Assembly: GCF_000740895.1 (NCBI RefSeq)
Contig: NC_025261.1
Coordinates: 1,426,001-1,490,000 of the forward strand
Length of the DNA stretch: 64,000 nt
Direction of reading: 5' to 3'
Source of the DNA: Theileria orientalis strain Shintoku
Taxonomy: Eukaryota > Apicomplexa > Aconoidasida > Piroplasmida > Theileriidae
Position 1 is the stretch's first letter. Each line of letters opens with the position of its first letter. The notes under the pieces are model-generated. The model was given only the letters and a program-made list of their open reading frames with translations, was not told the DNA's origin and made no database searches. Position numbers and translations under genes: made by a program. Shown here piece after piece: positions 31,572 through 42,672 of this stretch.

Positions 31572-32350
31572 TTAGTCAAGCAGCTTAAAACCAAGCGATA
31601 AAACAAGAGTTTCTAACTTGTTCCAAACCACTTCAAAAGAATCATCTGCATTAATTATTGCACCCTTGGATGCAGCGATAAAAGTTAAAACGACGGGCTC
31701 GGTCTCTTCATGAAAAACACGAATTCGGTTTTTCAACACCGACTCCTTGTCGTCAGATCGCTCTAAAAGGTTATTGTTATTAAAGTCGTCGTGAAAAGGC
31801 TGGTTAACTGGTAAAGATAAATATGAATCTGCGTTTGTGGATACCTATTTCAGCTTTTCTGATCCTTAAACGTTCACAAATTTTGTCAAACGAACATTCC
31901 AAACTAACAAGATAAATTACATCCACAATGTCGGACATTTCATTAACCCAGCACGTGACATTGTCCAAATTTCTAGGAAAGCCGTCTATTATGATGACGT
32001 ACTTCCCCCAGCCTAAGGAATCAATCTTGTTCTTCATTAGCGATAGCGTGATGTGCCCAGGGACGATTTCACCTAAAACGGGTGTTACTGGTCAGAAAAA
32101 AATAGTAAAGGCTAACTAATTACCTTTGTCAATGTAGGATCGGATTAACTGGGAAAGATCGGAGTTTGGTTTGCCCAACTCTTCCCTGAGGCATTCTCCA
32201 GCAGAAATGTGCCGGAATCCGAACTTCTCGCACAATTTGAAGGACAGACTAGTTTTCCCACTGGCAGGCATCCCGGCCATAAAGATCTGAAGAAATGTGC
32301 AATAATAAATAAAATGAACTTACAATCTTCTGTTTATCTCCGTCAACCAT
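31572..32350 (-). CDS. UMP-CMP / adenylate kinase-family nucleoside monophosphate kinase
   Basis: Transfers phosphate from ATP to a nucleoside monophosphate. Four exons, 32350-32324, 32286-32124, 32072-31845 and 31807-31572, give 217 residues, the usual size. Seen: a P-loop AGMPASGKTSLS, the NMP-binding helix with FRHISAGECLREE, DGFPRNLDNV, and an ERSDDKESVLKNRI segment where UMP-CMP kinases have a conserved RxDD...RI motif. The SAGE and RNLDN segments point to UMP-CMP kinase more than to adenylate kinase; there is no long LID insert. Odd: the P-loop lacks the family's GKGT. The first exon encodes only nine residues. Confidence 0.85.
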
Positions 32351-32594
32351 TTCGGCGAATACAATTATAATTTATTACTGTTTATACATACATTCAAGCA
32401 CAATTATTTAAAATTAATTTACAAAATAAAATATTTAAATTGATCATTTGAAATAATGGGCTCTATAGATGGGGCCTAGCAGATGATTAACCTTCCCATT
32501 GGTGTGTTATTTTCAAATGTTTAAAGTCAGTGTTATGTGTACAATATAAAATAATCAAAATATCTGCTTTATGTTATATTTTAAATTCATTGAT
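32351..32594. promoter_or_regulatory. Divergent promoter region, 244 bases
   Basis: Lies between the starts of the UMP-CMP kinase gene (minus) and the TRIAP1-like gene (plus). A/T-rich except for a GC-richer patch at about 32458-32510 (GGGCTCTATAGATGGGGCC). That patch may hold shared regulatory sites; inference only. Confidence 0.4.
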
Positions 32595-32897
32595 ATGGGT
32601 TCTAGAGAAAAAGAATCCGGTGATTCCACAAGTAAAAGTGTAAGTTTATTCAGGATAACACACAATTAATTTAGGGTGAGAATTGTAAACACCTTAAAGA
32701 CTTATATGATCAATGCTTTAATAATTGGTTCAAACACGATTTCCTTAAAGGCAATTTTAATGATAAGTGCAAATTGAAGCTAAAAGATTACAGAGCCTGC
32801 CTTGTGGTAAGCGAATTTAAGATACACAGACCTGTAGGAATTTTTTGAAAAGAAGGGAAATCAAAAGTTGGTTGATATGATCAAAAAATTCGACTAA
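32595..32897 (+). CDS. TRIAP1/Mdm35-type twin-CX9C protein
   Basis: Intermembrane-space chaperone type; in other eukaryotes it binds PRELI/Ups proteins for mitochondrial phospholipid transfer. Three exons, 32595-32639, 32675-32806 and 32838-32897, give 78 residues, as expected. The pattern C-x9-C with YDQCFNNWFKHDFLKG is the family signature, followed by a second C-x9-C pair (NDKCKLKLKDYRACL). No presequence is present, as usual for Mia40 substrates. The next gene starts only nine bases after its stop. Confidence 0.88.
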
Positions 32898-32906
32898 CAC
32901 TAGAAC

Positions 32907-33590
32907 ATGAGTACCAGTAATATTCAAGGCCTTGCAAGCAGATATAACAATCATTTTGAGGCGTGGAAAAAGGTCCAAATAGCCGTTCAGATAAATTTAA
33001 AGGCACTGGCAATAATACTACAGAAATTTCTGCTATTCAGCCTGAAGGATTCTGCAGATGAAGGCAGCGAAACAGTGGATAGAATAATCAAATCATATCA
33101 GAACAAAGAAGACGAGTCTGAAGCAAATTTAGCGGAAAGTTACTCTGCAGTATTTGAAGAATGTTGTCAATCGAAGCTGGACTCTTTGCCCTCGGATTCA
33201 GTACTTGTGTGTTCACTCATAGTAAATCACCCAGGAACTATTACCTTGTTTTTACAAGAACAAAGCAACAAACTGTTGCAAATGATATCGGAAATAAGCT
33301 GCCTGTATGACACTTTTAGGTCAAAACACCTGGCAAAAATGACACAAATACGCGAAGAATGTGAGGTGATAATAAATCGCAATATTAATATAAAAACACA
33401 CGATCTCCAAGAAGAAAAAGAACGAAACTCACAACAAATCAACTTCATAGTTGAAACTTTTCATGGAATTTCAGAGGAGATTAACGAAATCAAAAACTTC
33501 TGTAAGAATATGGACACATATCCAAATCAGGAAGATAAAATAAAAAAGTATCTCGAATTCCTAGAAAATTTTAAATTTTTTAAAAAGTAA
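32907..33590 (+). CDS. Helical protein of unknown function
   Basis: Single-exon frame of 227 residues from an ATG at 32907 to a TAA at 33588-33590. It is mostly alpha-helical with coiled-coil patches in the C-terminal half, several cysteines and a Lys/Phe-rich end. I do not recognise it. It follows the TRIAP1-like stop by nine bases on the same strand, far less than any other same-strand pair here. Either it has its own start inside the preceding gene, or both are on one messenger. Confidence 0.65.
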   Translation: MSTSNIQGLASRYNNHFEAWKKVQIAVQINLKALAIILQKFLLFSLKDSADEGSETVDRIIKSYQNKEDESEANLAESYSAVFEECCQSKLDSLPSDSVLVCSLIVNHPGTITLFLQEQSNKLLQMISEISCLYDTFRSKHLAKMTQIREECEVIINRNINIKTHDLQEEKERNSQQINFIVETFHGISEEINEIKNFCKNMDTYPNQEDKIKKYLEFLENFKFFKK

Positions 33591-33817
33591 ACAAATACAT
33601 GATAATTATTGCTATGTGTATGAGTAAAAATTAAAAAAATAATAGTTAGTCAAGCCCTCCTTGTGTGATAGTGCGTACATACAGTCGAGTACAAAATAAA
33701 TTTTTGAATGGTATTTATTTAAATTTTACGGACCTATAAAAAATAACAAAACCACAAATTAAACATTAGGTGCTAATAAATAAATATTTCACATGATAAG
33801 GGAGGATTGAAAGAACA

Positions 33818-36800
33818 ATGGAAACAACAAATAGAGTAAGAAACGAGGACAAAATCGATACAAATCTGTATTCAAGACAGATTGGAACGTTCGGTTTTGA
33901 AATGATGGGAAAACTGCAAAGGTTAAAGGTGCTGATCATAGGAATGAAGGCATCGGGAATAGAAATAGGTAAACACACAAAATAAGTAAAAATTAACAAA
34001 AACACGTAGCCAAAAACTTAGCACTGATGGGTGTGGAGTCAATAAGTATCCACGATAACAATGTGGTCCAAAAGAGAGACCTGGGTGTAAATTATTTCAT
34101 AAGATCAAGCAGCGTAGGTAAAGAAACCGTTAGCGAAGCTTGCATATCAAACCTGAGAGATTTAAATCGTAATGTACTAGTTCAAAACGTGATTCAAGAA
34201 CCAAACGAAGTAAGTTAGGTAGATAGAAAGGAGAAGTATAGTGTAAATTGTTAGCGAAGTGTTACGAAGTAATATTAATCGATAGTAAATTTAGATAGAG
34301 ATAAATATGAATAGAGTAGGACTGAGAAAATAACATTTATGTAGGAACTTGTTGTAAATCACGACGTGGTCGTGTGTTGTGATCAGAATGTAGAATTAAT
34401 AAAAAGGTTAAACGAAATGTGCCGAAATAACTCGGCGAGGAAGCGAGTGGGATTTATATGCTGCGACACGTACGGAATGATAGGATCAGTGTTCGTGGAC
34501 TTCGGAAACAATTTCACGTGCCTAGACACTACAGGAAGAGAGTTAAAAACAGCAATAATAGAATCAATTTCAAACGTAAGTTAAAGAGTAGATAGATAGG
34601 TGGTGTGGAAAGTAGTCAGTTAGATTGGTTATGACGAAGAATTAAGATAAAAGATAAACAAGAATTAAAACATGAATGTTATTAGGACAAGGATGGATTG
34701 GTAACTGTTATTACTGACAAGGTAATAGACTTTCAAACGGGAGACTATGTCCGATTTTCGGAAATTGAAGGAATGGTGGAATTGAATAACAAGGAGCCGC
34801 TGCAAATCAACGTAAACTCAAAGTCGTCCTTCACAATCGGAGATACGTCGAAGTACTCGCAATACATAAGGTAAGGAGCATAGAGTAGAGTGTGGCTATG
34901 AAAATACGTAAAGGCTAGAGTAGAGTTACCTACAATGGAATTGATGTTCACTGACTCAATGTTGCAGCGGTGGAATAGTGACTGAGGTTAAGATCCCGAA
35001 AAGGATAGACTTCAGAAGTTTCGAGGAGTGCGTGCTGGAGCCTTCGAAGACGGGAGCCCTGGCCACAATAGACTACAGCCTCTTCGGAAGGGCGGAGCAG
35101 TTACACTGGGTGACCATGGGATACAGGATGTCGAACAACGGGGAGGACGCGTGGGAGAGGGCGGAGTTCCTGAACAAGAACTCAAAGTCATGTTCGCAGG
35201 AGAGGATAGACAAGAAGGTGTACGACTCGTTCATGTCGCAGCGCAACTACAAGGTGCCGCCCCTGGCATCATTTATAGGTGCAGTAGGAGCCCACGAGGT
35301 AAGGAAGCAGAAGGGTATCGTAGTAAGACAGCGAAGTGTCAATACTAGTGGTAGTAGGATTAGCCACGATGCGTCGACGGTTGTATTTACGATATTAGTT
35401 AGAATGAGACAGTGCTGATCGGACTGCTCACGACGCGTTTAGCGTAGTTATGATCTAAACCCTTATAAAAATAACATTGCATACAGGTGATTAAATTCAC
35501 GGGTAAATACCATCCCATTGAGCAGTGGCTGTACGTGGACTTTAGCCTGCCCTCGGAAATGTTGTCCGGAGATTTCAGCGGAAACGGATTTGATGAAAGG
35601 TACAAGGACCAGGTGTCACTTTGGGGCTCGGAAGTTCAGAACAGGATACTTAATTCAAAGATATTTGTGGTAACAATTAGATGGAGTAAATAGAAGCGGA
35701 AAGATAGTAGTTAAGAAATTAGGGGGACTGAGGGAAACTGAAATGATGTGTAGGTCGGAGCAGGAGCGCTGGGCTGCGAATTCTTGAAAAACTTCGCACT
35801 CCTGGGATGTAGTTCGCAGGGAGACGGGCTGCTTACGATAACGGACAACGATAGAATCGAAGTGTCAAACATAAGTAGGCAGTTCCTGTTCAGATCAGTA
35901 AGTTCAAAAAGGAGGAGGATGAGAAAATTATTCGTAGAAACATGTTGGAATGTCAAAGTCGATGGTAGCATGTAAATCAGCACTGGATATAAACCCGAAT
36001 TTGAGAGTTAAGCCGTTGGAAATAAGGGTGGGAGAGGAGACGGAGAATTTATTCGACGAAAACTTCTGGTCGTCACAAACAGTAATAGTTAACGCATTAG
36101 ACAACATACAGGTAACTGACGAAAACAAACACAGATAGCACCGTTGATAGGTAGATATTAGGGCCATTTACAAAATATCATCGGGTTATATGAATAGCTA
36201 CCTGTTATGTACTAGGTTTCAAGCGACTATCGTATAGTATAACTAGAGTTTTAACGACCATCATATAATATAGCTAGAGTTTTAATGACTATTAAATAAT
36301 ATAACTAGAGTTTTAATGACTATTAAATAATATAACTAGAGTTTTAATGACTATTAAATAATATAACTAGAGTTTTAATGACTATTAAATAATATAACTA
36401 GAAATTGACATGATGTGTAGGCGAGAACGTATGTTGATGGGAGGTGTGTATGGTACGAAAAGCCGCTGCTGGAGTCAGGAACGCTGGGAACCCTGGGAAA
36501 CGTGCAGGTGATACTGCCGCACATCACACAGTGTTACTCGGAGACGCAGGACCCGCCAGAAACAGCAATTCCACTGTGCACACTGAAGCATTTCCCGTAC
36601 GCACAGGAGCACGTGGTGGAGTGGGCACGAGACGCCTTTGTAGGAGTGTTCACACAAATACCGCTGGACATAAAGAAGATACTTAACAGACAGGACCTGA
36701 ATGACTTGAACACAGAAAGATTGGAGCTGATACTGAGTGTGTTGAAGGCAATGAGCTCGAACACAAAGCAAGAGTTGCTGAAAATATCAGCGGAGCTGTT

Positions 36801-38006
36801 CAACAACTTCTTCGTAAATGAAATAAGACAGCTGCTGCACTCATTTCCACCAGAACACATGATGAGTGACGGTCAGAAGTTCTGGAGTCCGCCGAAGAGA
36901 TGCCCCGCACCGCTGAAGTTTGACACGAGAGACGAGATGGTGCAGCTGTTCCTAGTGTCAACGGCAAAGATCCTGGCCTCAATGATGAACCTGAACATAG
37001 AGATCATGGAGGAGGACGTACTGAATCTGTCGAAGCTGCACATGAAGGAGTTCAGGCCGAGGACGCTGAAGCTCTCGCAGGATAAGCTGAACGTGGAGGT
37101 GCTGGAGGACGGGACGGACGCATCGTTCAACGCACTGCTCAGCGAAATCACGACGATGCTGACCGACGACCTGGCGAAGAGCCCAGTGCGAGTGAACGTC
37201 AGCGGAGTGCTGGAGTCAGTGGAGTTCGAAAAGGACGACGAAACGAACTTCCACGTCGAGTTCGTATGGGCAGCCTCAGTGCTGAGGTCGCGCAACTACG
37301 GAATCAAGGAGTGCGACAAGATGAAGGCGAAGCTGATCAGCGGAAAGATCATCCCGGCAATCGCGACGACGACGGCGATGGTAGGGGGGCTGGTGACCGT
37401 CGAGTTCCTGAAGACGCTCTTCTACAAGAGCCTGAAGATCGAGCACTTCAGAAACGCGTTCGCGTGCCTGGCCACGCCGATCTGGTTGCAGTCGGAGCCG
37501 CTGCCGCCGACACCAACCAGAGACAAGGAGTATGACCCGGTGACCTGCGGGCCCGTGCGCGCGCTGCCGAAAGACTTCACGATATGGAACAAGCTGCTCG
37601 TGATGATTCCCAACGGAACGGTGAAGCAGCTGATCGACTGGATACGGAGCAAGTTCAACATCGAGGTGATCATCCTGTCTGCGGGGAACCTGTGCATCTA
37701 CAACTCGTTCCTGCCGCAGCACAGAAACGAGCGGCTAACGCAGCCAATAACTCAGGTAAGAGAGTTCTCCGCTGTTTAGTTTCCGGTGTTGGTAGCTACG
37801 TATTTTAGCTATCGTTAGTCGTGTGCTTTACCGAATAGCTATCTATGTGTTGACCCACATTGGCAAACAATAATGTGTAGCTTGTGGAGAAGTTAGGGAA
37901 GAAGCCAATACCGCCGAACCTGTCACACCTGGTAATAGACGCCAGCTGTACAGACCCGGACGAAATCGATGTGGTCATTCCAAGCATAAAATTTGAATTT
38001 AGATAA
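33818..38006 (+). CDS. UBA1: Ubiquitin-activating enzyme E1 (UBA1)
   Basis: Adenylates ubiquitin with ATP and carries it as a thioester, the entry step of ubiquitylation. Ten exons (33818-33968, 34010-34209, 34345-34575, 34686-34870, 34968-35298, 35487-35669, 35754-35897, 35938-36111, 36421-37755, 37881-38006) sum to 3060 bases, 1019 residues, normal for E1. Seen: N-terminal [10 protein letters not shown], the inactive-repeat Rossmann region, the nucleotide motif [13 protein letters not shown], the NISRQFLFR segment, [22 protein letters not shown], the catalytic cysteine in [13 protein letters not shown], and a C-terminal ubiquitin-fold domain. All key residues that I can place are present. 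The 309-base intron 8 carries a tandem repeat; other introns are 40-190 bases. Confidence 0.95.
36236..36402. repeat. 31-bp tandem repeat in UBA1 intron 8
   Basis: About five copies of a 31-base unit starting TATAACTAGAGTTTTAATGA. The first two copies are diverged and the last three are nearly identical. The array fills over half of an otherwise ordinary intron. Confidence 0.9.
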
Positions 38007-38075
38007 ACGACAATCGTATGTGTTAGATAAATGTTGTGTGAACGAGTAGCAAATGTGAGGTGCAAAAAAGTCATA

Positions 38076-41071
38076 ATGAATCGACAAGATAGCCACGAAT
38101 TCGTGCCGGAACATGTAACAATACAAATAGTCGATTTTAACCCGGAATTTAGAAAAAAGGGGTTAGTTGCAATCGACGTGGCAGTGAAGAACTACGTGAA
38201 AGCAGTGGAATCACAGAAAAATGAAAAAAGTGACCGAGATTCCACAATAGACGAGACAGTAAAAAGGTTCTTCGAATATGTGAAGAAAAAATATCTGGAT
38301 AAGCCGGACCCGAATTATCGCATAGGAGGACTGATGGCAGTGGCCTGCGCAGCACTGGCCCTAGACGTAAGAACTAAAAATAGGCCCTGAAACGATAATT
38401 TTTAGAAAAACCTCACCAGATACTCCGGAAGCTTCATTAAACAGGTGCTGCTGTCATTCTATGACCAGGACATCAAGGTCAGGTACTACGCGTGCGAGGT
38501 AATAAAAAAGCATACACATTAGCACAAAAGAGATAGAATAGATGAGAAAATGAGTATATTTTAGCATAAATTCGTTAAATTAATGATAACACGTAGTCGC
38601 TGTACAATATAATTAAAAAGTGTAAATTTGAATCGATATCATGCGTGGATGAGATATTTGATGGAATATGTAAAGTAAGAGGTAGAACGTAAGAAATGAA
38701 ATACAGTTAACGTGTGACGTGGACGAGGATGTAAAATACGCATCCCAAATGTTAAACAGACTGCTGTGCGGAATAATACTGGAGCTCGACGACGTACCAA
38801 TGGACCTGATCACAGACATGCTGGCAAACAGAATATTCGTGATAAACCCGTTTATCAGACACCTAATAGTGAGTTGGAAGAAAATAAAGATATTTGCAGA
38901 TTTCATGGGTGGTTACGCTGAATTCAGTGCCAAGTAAAGTGGAAGGCGGAAAATGACGTTTAGGGATAGACATGATAGAGTACCTGCCGAAGGTGTTTTT
39001 GGGGCTATCGAACATGCTGACGGACACGAATAAGTAAGTAGAGCTGAAAAACTTGCAATAGCATAGCAGCAGTAAAAGCAAGTTGCTGCCAAGAGGAGTA
39101 TTACACTTGCACACAGCTAGAATTAGATACACGGTTCAGCTGCGCAAATTAAATAATTAAATGTAGAGACGTGAGGAACTCGGCGGAGTCGTGTTTAAAC
39201 GACTTCCTGGCCATGTTTAAGAAGAAGTACTCAGGAACGCAGCTGATGAACGATGAGCTGTTTAAGGTGATACTGTTGAACTGTAAGAGGACGGAGCACG
39301 CAATAAAGATGCCAAACGTGGTGTGGATGAAGGAAATATCGGCAATACAGCCGCAAATCATACACTTCAGAGGGTTCTACCAGTTCCTAGACTTTATAAT
39401 AGCATCGATGGAAGACGCGCACGAGGAAATAAATAAAATGGCAAGTGAAGCAAACAGGCTGTTGTACGATAACGTTAACACAGTCAAGTCACTATCGCAC
39501 GTGGATCAAATCGCAAAAGCACTGACGCAGAGAATACTTGAGTCGCAGAACGAGCAGGTGATACTGTCAGTGCTGGATTGGTTCTGTTTAATGTTGGAGA
39601 TAAGGTGAGGACGGGAAATAATATGGAAACTGTAGTCCAGGAAAAATGGACTCACTGTGCGGATTCTTGTCGAAATCAGTGGTAGCATGCTTTAAACAGT
39701 CACATTCACAGGTACAGTAGCTGTTACATAGGTTATAGTGGTTAAGAGTATTAAATGGGCAATACTAGTGTGAACTAAATAACTAGTGCTAATGAATAGT
39801 GGTAGCCAATAATGGAGTCGACTCTGAAGACGTTCTTCATGCTCATATCAATGGGCGACAAGCACTTTGAACTGCTGGCACTGGAGCTGCTGGAGTTGTT
39901 CAAAAACGAAAAGAACCTACTGGTATCCACAAAGTCCACGTAGAAGCTGATAATAGCATAAGCTAAAGCATTATTAGGAGGAAAGCGGGAGAGTAATTGT
40001 GCTCAATCTTTGTAAACAAGTTGGATTTGAACGATTCTATACAATAATTACAAATTCAATGAAGCTATCAAATGTAGGTTATAATTAGTGATGCCGGTAG
40101 TAGTTTATAGATTATAATATACGGAATTCATTAAATAAATAAAAGCCCTCACTTCAATTTTAGGACAAACATTTCCTAAATATCATGGTACATAACCTTA
40201 ATTGGACACTGTTAACATCCGTTGTAAGTTAATAAAACTAGTTGCAACATGATTAAGCTGGTTGACTGATTGGTACTAGGAGGCACAGGAGTTCAGAAAC
40301 GCTCTTTTAACCCAGGAGAAGAGGAGTTTAGCAGACCAGCTGCAAGAGATATGGTAAGAAATGAGTTATGTGGACACACGTAAACAACTAATCTGCACAA
40401 GCAGCGATGGCTATATTGGTCGTTTTACAATGAGAGCGCCCTGTATTTACCAATTAAACCTTAGGAGTTTCAATTCAGCATCAGCTCTATCATTTGCACT
40501 GTGGACAGAGAAGTACGACCTGGCGCAGGAGATTGTAAACGACATGTAAGTGCCCAGTAAAATAAGGATGCTTTAGATCAACTTCGACTCTGAGCATTGA
40601 TTTCCTAGTAAATTTGGATCAGATAGTGCAGCTTATGGACACGCACATTTTTATAAGACTGCGACTGCATTTGCTGAAGCCAGACGTGTATCCGAGTCTA
40701 TTGAAGTCGCTATTAGGTAAACAGAAGCACATATTGGTTAGATACTGCGCAATTATAGAATATGGACAATTATAGTCACTAACCAATTATAGAATATGGA
40801 CAGTTATAGTCACTAACCAATTATAGAATATGGACAGTTATAGTCACTAACCAATTATAGAATATGGACAGTTATAGTCACTAACCAATTATAGAATATG
40901 GACAGTTATAGATATCTAATAGGTTAGTTAACAAAGTATTTATTCCCTGAGTACTGTAAATACGTTGTAGGACTATCGATGATACTTCCGCAAAACGAGA
41001 CTAATAGAAACCTGATGAGGAGACTGAATATGTCACAGCTAACCTTGTTAGGACAGCAGCTGAGAATGTAA
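38076..41071 (+). CDS. VAC14: VAC14, scaffold of the PIKfyve/Fab1 complex
   Basis: HEAT-repeat scaffold that assembles the PtdIns(3)P 5-kinase and Fig4 phosphatase on endolysosomal membranes. I find about fourteen exons between 38076 and 41071 and roughly 640 residues. Matches to the family by eye: an N-terminal HEAT region with YYACESLYNIIKKC, FIRHLIVSW, an EYLPKVFLGLSNMLTD block, and the C-terminal Vac14 domain with NSASALSFALWTEKYDLA, FLVNLDQIVQLMDTHIF and LRLHLLKP, ending LLGQQLRM. The start may be 38076 or the in-frame ATG at 38031. The borders of the exon near 40163-40223 are tentative. Only about 70 bases separate it from the UBA1 stop. Confidence 0.85.
40752..40908. repeat. 34-bp tandem repeat in last VAC14 intron
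   Basis: About four and a half copies of a 34-base unit beginning ACCAATTATAGAATATGGAC, nearly identical to one another. It lies in the intron before the final VAC14 exon and does not overlap the splice sites. Confidence 0.9.
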
Positions 41072-41285
41072 TTAATGTAAAATATAATACACAATATGTG
41101 TTAATAGGGGTGGTGTATGTGTATACGTGCCCCGGGTTGGCATTAAGAATGTTGTGCAAAATGTGTGAAAATGGGCAGATGTTCAGGGCAATTTCATAAA
41201 ATACGATATAAAACACAGATTACAACAGTAGTAACCATATATTTGACAGATGTGTAAGGAACAAATTAATGAAAAGGAAGGAAGG

Positions 41286-42281
41286 CTACTTCCCCCATCT
41301 CCTCACGGTATTCGTGAATACTTGTACACAGCTGTGGATATCGGTGACGCCCAGGCCCAAAGACTCGTATATCTCTGCTTCGGCTAGGAACCAGGGTTGA
41401 ATACCCTCAGGGCCAAAAGAGTGAATGATGGTCATCCCAGCCCGGAAAAGGTTGCCAAGGCCTACCAGAAAAGCCGAGTAAATGAGTCCAAAGTCAGGTT
41501 TACACAACGGTTCTGAGTCCCTACGTGCCAATTTATGGTAAATGTGCATGAAAAGGCGACACAGATAGTTTGCGATGAAAGCGAGAGAGTCCTTAAGGCT
41601 AGCCCTCAAAGATATGAGAAGGTCCGGCAGAGACGTAACTACTCCGTTGAAACTGCAAACCAGCTCCTGTAACTCGGGCTGAGATATAGAAGCGTGGCTA
41701 GGAACCGAGTATTCCAGGGTTACTCCCTTCTTAGTCTTCTCGCGAATCCAAGCAGGTTCATTGCTACCGCCCTCATATTGACAACTAGCATCAGTTCCAT
41801 TTAAACTGCCAGTATGTGAAATATTATTTGAGTTTAACAGCTTAGTGTGTGAGTGTGTGCGATCAATTAAAATAAGCAGGAGGCCCCTCTGCTTCGAGTG
41901 AGTGTCCTTATCATAAGTTGAAATCACAAGTTTATTAGTAATTCTGTTTATAAAATACAAAAGCGTGTGATTTGAGTTTGAAAAATCTTCCGAGGGACTT
42001 AAATACACATGATTTAAAAGTGATTTTGGTCCAGAATATAGGCAATCTACGACCCTACTGGCGCATTTACCATACTTTTTATAAAAATAATCGTTCAAAT
42101 GCCCATCTAAATTGAAAATTGTCAATGTTAAAATCCCCTTATAAGATAAAAGTTCCGACGTTTTGAACAGCTCCCTTTCAATTTTATCCAGGGGTGTCAA
42201 AAATAGTAAACATTTATTAAAAACTAGACAAACATGTTTAGGAAGATTGTTAGTATCTTCCCTTCTCCTGGTATCCGCCAT
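41286..42281 (-). CDS. Single-exon protein of 331 residues, function unknown
   Basis: An uninterrupted frame from ATG at 42281 to TAG at 41286. The N-terminal half is mixed alpha/beta with hydrophobic strands (CLVFNKCLLFL, ILTLTIFNLDG, GLLLILIDRT). The C-terminal half has a hydrophobic stretch (SLAFIANYLCRLFMHIYHKL) and an amphipathic end (DIHSCVQVFTNTVRRWGK). It is not the antisense of a recognised gene, and its codon use is ordinary. I know no family for it. Lack of introns is unusual among its neighbours. Confidence 0.65.
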   Translation of the reverse strand: MADTRRREDTNNLPKHVCLVFNKCLLFLTPLDKIERELFKTSELLSYKGILTLTIFNLDGHLNDYFYKKYGKCASRVVDCLYSGPKSLLNHVYLSPSEDFSNSNHTLLYFINRITNKLVISTYDKDTHSKQRGLLLILIDRTHSHTKLLNSNNISHTGSLNGTDASCQYEGGSNEPAWIREKTKKGVTLEYSVPSHASISQPELQELVCSFNGVVTSLPDLLISLRASLKDSLAFIANYLCRLFMHIYHKLARRDSEPLCKPDFGLIYSAFLVGLGNLFRAGMTIIHSFGPEGIQPWFLAEAEIYESLGLGVTDIHSCVQVFTNTVRRWGK

Positions 42282-42672
42282 TTTATAAACGGAATCTCAT
42301 GATTATTAGGTGACGAATAATAAAAAATTATAAAGGATCTGCCAGATTTATAAATTACACCAAACGTGATAGTTATGTTTAAAAAAATAATGCTGACATT
42401 GAGAAAGTTAATATTTAAAGCTATAAATGAGAAAGTTAATCTACTGCGCTAACACCATATACAAGTGTGTATACTATTATAATAAGTAAATTTCAAATTC
42501 TATTTTATTCAGTGGAAATTATATATGTGTACTATAATAATAAAACTATTTGTGTGATTTAAATCACAAGCTTATGAGAGTTAATTTGGCATTATGTTTA
42601 TTTATAAAGTCTCCCATAGTTTATCACCCTAATTTATTTCCTTCCAGATTACAAATAAGAAACAAATACACA

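Noticed and set aside
36444..36686. Plus-strand 80-residue frame inside UBA1 exon 9
   Set aside because: Out-of-frame reading of the catalytic region of UBA1, whose own frame holds the active-site cysteine motif.
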